This document shows positions 8,572 through 10,913 of a stretch of 10,913 nucleotides of DNA, piece after piece (position 1 is the stretch's first letter; every line of letters starts with the position of its first letter). Origin of the DNA: Pseudomonadota bacterium (lineage in GTDB: Bacteria; Pseudomonadota; Gammaproteobacteria; Xanthomonadales; Xanthomonadaceae); contig JAHWKC010000057.1 of assembly GCA_019348095.1 (NCBI GenBank), forward strand, positions 1-10,913, read 5' to 3'. The translations under genes and the position numbers were made by a program. The notes beneath the pieces were generated by a model. It did not search any database and was not told where the DNA came from. It saw only the letters and a list, made by a program, of their open reading frames with translations.

Positions 8572-10912
8572 GGCTTTTCACTCCGGCCGTTCCGGCGCGT
8601 CGGCTCATCGCCGCCTTGCGCTTGTCGGCCTTGCCGACGCCGCTGCCGGCCGCCGCTGCCGCGGAAGTGGCGGCGCCACGGGCGAAGTGCGCGGCCAGCG
8701 CTTCGACCGTCGGCGAGCGGAACAGCTCAACGATGGGCAACCGGTAACCGAATGCCTGTGAGAGTTCCGATTGCACCTTGACGGCCAGTACTGAATGCCC
8801 GCCAAGCTCGAAGAAATTGTCCCGGCTGCCGACGTGGGACAGGTTGAGCACGCGTTGCCAGACCTCGCGGATGACCTGCTCGGCATCCTCGCGGCTCACC
8901 GCCGTGCGCTCCGGCGGTGCCGCCGGTGCGGAGCGCTCGGGCGCTCCGGCCGTCTCGGTTTGGACGGCCGAGGTGACCTCCGGCGGCGGTTCCGGCCGCG
9001 CGTCGCGTGCCTTGGCGCCTGGCGCGGGCAGTGCCTGCCGGTCGAGTTTGCCGTTGGGCGTCAGTGGCAGCGCCTCGAGCCACATGAAACTGTTCGGCAC
9101 CATGTGTTCCGGCAGCCGCTGCCGCAGGGCCGACTTGAGAGCGTCGCCGTCGACGGCCTCCGCGCCGCGGGAAGCGACTAGATACCCGACCAGCAGTTGC
9201 GAACCGTCGGCGGCAGCGCGCGCCATGATGACCGCATCGGCAATTCCGGGCTGCGCGCGCAGGGCAAGTTCGATCTCGCCCAGTTCGATCCGGTGTCCCC
9301 GCACCTTGACCTGGAAGTCGTTGCGGCCGAGGTATTCCAGCCGCCCGTCGGGCAGCCGGCGAACCACGTCGCCGGTGGCATACACCCGGCGCACGTGCCC
9401 GCCGATGTCCAGATCGAAGAAGCGTTCGGCGCTGAGTTCGGGGCGTTCGTGGTAACCGCGGGCGACGCCATCGCCACCGATGTGCAGTTCGCCGACACAA
9501 CCGTCCGGCACGCACTGCCGATACCGGTCGAGCACGTAGCACTGCGTGTTGGCGATGGGACGGCCGATCGTGACCTGCTGCGCGCCCGGCGCGACCGGCT
9601 CGGTGGTGGACCACACGGTCGTTTCGGTCGGTCCGTACATGTTGGTGATGCGGGCGGTCGGCGGCAGTCGCGCATACAACTCGCCGACCAGGTCGCGCGA
9701 CAGCGCCTCGCCACCGATCAACAGTTGGCGCAGCGACGCTAGCGCACCGGGTTTCGCGTCCAGCAGCGGGATCGTGCTGGCCAGCGAGGGCGTGCACTGC
9801 ATATGGGTGATCGCATGCGTGGCGATGTCATGCAGCAGGTCGGGGTCGTCGTCGCCCTGCTGCGCGCGCCGGCCGGAAAGGTTCTGCAATTGCTCGATGA
9901 AGGGCAGGTGCTTGATCACGGTGTCGGGCGCCACGCCAAAATCGATCAGGCAGGCGATCTCGTCGACGCTGGCGCCATGCAACGACTCCACCAGGTGCGC
10001 GCACTTGGCGACCGACCCCATCAGGCTGCTGCTCTCGAAATAACGCTCGAACGCGAACTCGTAGAGCTCCTGCTGCTCCTCGGTGGTCAGCTCGCTCATC
10101 GCGGTGGCACCGACCTTGCCGCCGGCCCCGCGCTTGAACGCCGACCAGGCGTCGGCATACCCGCCCACCAGGCTGGCGGCGCTGCGCAGGTAGCGCTGCA
10201 TCGGTTCGCGCACCAACTCGCGCACCTGGTCGGTGTCCTCGCCAATGAAGGTATGCACCATCACGGTGACGCGGCCGGTGGCCGGATCGAGGCCGGCCTC
10301 GGCGCGGGCCTGGCGGTATGCCCGGATGTTGATGTCCAGATCCGCCAGCGACTGCCCGAGCAGGTGGGTCAGGATGTTCGCCCCGATCGCACCGGCCTGC
10401 CTGAAGGTCTCGGGGTTGCCAGCGGCAGTGATCCAGATCGGCAGCTCCGGCTGCACCGGACGTGGGAAGGTGCCCAGCAGCACCTCGTCGCCCTTCGGAT
10501 TGATTGCCTTGACCTGTTCGCCGCGCCACAACGCCCGGACCGTCTCGATCTGCTCGAACATCAGCTCCTTGCGTCGCTGGTAGTTGCCCGGCGCCAGCAC
10601 GAAGTCGTTTGGCTGCCAGCCGGAGGCGAACGACAGCCCGACCCTGCCGTTGGAGAGCTGGTCGACCAGGCTCCACTCCTCGGCTACACGCCGGGGATCG
10701 TGCAGCGGCAGCACCACGCTGCCGGCGCGCAACTGCACCCGCTGGGTGATCGTCGCCAGTGCCGCGTTCATGACCGACGGATTGGGGTATGGCGCGCCGA
10801 AATCGTGGAAGTGCCGCTCCGGCGACCAGATCGCCTCCAGGCCATGGCTGTCGGCGAACTTCGCCGCCTCCATGATCAGGCGGTAGGGCTGCGGATCGGT
10901 CGCGTCCGCGCC
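8558..10912 (-). CDS. NRPS, 3' part: LLM monooxygenase inserted in adenylation domain, then PCP (5'-truncated)
   Basis: The gene enters from beyond the right edge; 784 codons are visible, and its start and motifs A1-A4 lie outside. Numbering from the first full codon, residues 1-345 are a luciferase-like FMN monooxygenase of the MupA/Atu3671 type found in NRPSs (WSPERHF at 19-25, SFASGWQPND at 94-103). Its end (VDEIACLIDFG) passes directly into the second half of an adenylation domain: HMQCTPS, GGEAL, A5 NMYGPTETT 424-432, A7 YATGD, A8 GRNDFQVKVRGHRIELGEIE, A10 NGKLDR with catalytic Lys622. A PCP follows (FFELGGHS, phosphopantetheine Ser707), then an Ala-rich, basic tail of about 40 residues. 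Visible pocket residues Q372, L398, G400, M425, V433, W434 resemble glycine codes. No epimerase or thioesterase follows, so the thioester should pass to the KS of the next gene. Activation and tethering are firm by family; what the monooxygenase oxidises is unknown. An internal ATG at 10873 lies inside the LLM fold and is not the start. Confidence 0.95.
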   Translation of the reverse strand, partial: GADATDPQPYRLIMEAAKFADSHGLEAIWSPERHFHDFGAPYPNPSVMNAALATITQRVQLRAGSVVLPLHDPRRVAEEWSLVDQLSNGRVGLSFASGWQPNDFVLAPGNYQRRKELMFEQIETVRALWRGEQVKAINPKGDEVLLGTFPRPVQPELPIWITAAGNPETFRQAGAIGANILTHLLGQSLADLDINIRAYRQARAEAGLDPATGRVTVMVHTFIGEDTDQVRELVREPMQRYLRSAASLVGGYADAWSAFKRGAGGKVGATAMSELTTEEQQELYEFAFERYFESSSLMGSVAKCAHLVESLHGASVDEIACLIDFGVAPDTVIKHLPFIEQLQNLSGRRAQQGDDDPDLLHDIATHAITHMQCTPSLASTIPLLDAKPGALASLRQLLIGGEALSRDLVGELYARLPPTARITNMYGPTETTVWSTTEPVAPGAQQVTIGRPIANTQCYVLDRYRQCVPDGCVGELHIGGDGVARGYHERPELSAERFFDLDIGGHVRRVYATGDVVRRLPDGRLEYLGRNDFQVKVRGHRIELGEIELALRAQPGIADAVIMARAAADGSQLLVGYLVASRGAEAVDGDALKSALRQRLPEHMVPNSFMWLEALPLTPNGKLDRQALPAPGAKARDARPEPPPEVTSAVQTETAGAPERSAPAAPPERTAVSREDAEQVIREVWQRVLNLSHVGSRDNFFELGGHSVLAVKVQSELSQAFGYRLPIVELFRSPTVEALAAHFARGAATSAAAAAGSGVGKADKRKAAMSRRAGTAGVKSHDPS
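8581..8584 (-). promoter_or_regulatory. Probable ribosome binding site of the PKS gene
   Basis: The minus strand reads GGAG, then nine bases, then the ATG at 8571. The site lies inside the 3' end of the upstream NRPS gene, whose TGA (8560-8558) is downstream of this start, so the genes overlap by 14 bases and translation is probably coupled. It supports the chosen PKS start. Confidence 0.6.
9878..10912 (-). other. Luciferase-like monooxygenase domain embedded in the adenylation domain
   Basis: This stretch codes for an FMN-dependent TIM-barrel monooxygenase domain resembling stand-alone MupA and the LLM domains found inside NRPS adenylation domains. Hallmarks are AKFADSHGLEAIWSPERHF, the NPSV segment, VVLPLHDPRRVAEEW, the SFASGWQPNDFVLAP loop and the terminal VDEIACLIDFG. 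Only the extreme N-terminus is missing, because the first visible residues (DPQPYRLIMEAAKFAD) already match the early family sequence. Its C-terminus leads within about 25 residues into adenylation sequence lying between A4 and A5. The role is inferred to be oxidation of a carrier-bound substrate; the substrate cannot be read from the sequence. Confidence 0.88.
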
Positions 10913-10913
10913 G

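Noticed and set aside
8760..8830. Similar sequence at three places (near 41-60, 3259-3288 and 8795-8830) as a possible repeat
   Set aside because: These are the conserved phosphopantetheine-site codons of three carrier domains (FFDAGGHS, FFELGGNS, FFELGGHS), explained by homology and not by a DNA repeat element.

Overview
The window is the interior of a hybrid non-ribosomal peptide synthetase / polyketide synthase (NRPS-PKS) gene cluster. All recognisable genes lie on the minus strand and read from 10913 towards 1. DNA is GC-rich (my estimate is about 65-67%) with strong G/C third-position codon preference. This fits a high-GC proteobacterium rich in secondary metabolism (Lysobacter/Xanthomonadales-like, Burkholderia-like or myxobacterial). 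The sequence alone does not settle the taxon.

Layout in transcription order. (1) 10912-8558: the 3' part of an NRPS gene whose 5' end is outside the window. It holds an FMN-dependent luciferase-like monooxygenase (LLM) domain, then the C-terminal half of an adenylation domain (core motifs A5-A10), then a peptidyl carrier protein (PCP). The LLM therefore interrupts the adenylation domain between A4 and A5. (2) 8571-3049: a complete 1840-residue PKS module, KS-AT(malonyl)-KR-DH-carrier, with no ER or methyltransferase. The DH follows the KR catalytic core and seems to be nested inside the C-terminal end of the KR. (3) 3042-1: the 5' part of a second NRPS gene, with a condensation domain, a complete adenylation domain (glycine-like code DILQLGMIWK) and the first half of a PCP, cut by the window edge just after the phosphopantetheine serine.

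The genes are packed as one operon. Genes 1 and 2 overlap by 14 bases. Genes 2 and 3 are separated by 6 bases and are in the same reading frame, so one TGA codon divides what would otherwise be one continuous PKS-NRPS polypeptide. No stretch over 300 bases lacks a gene, and I see no RNA gene, mobile element, CRISPR array, terminator or internal promoter.

If the modules act collinearly, the first NRPS loads an amino acid (visible pocket residues are glycine-like) that the embedded monooxygenase may oxidise. The PKS adds one C2 unit, reduces it with a B-type KR and may dehydrate it, and the next NRPS condenses the product with a glycine-like residue. I do not recognise the natural product.
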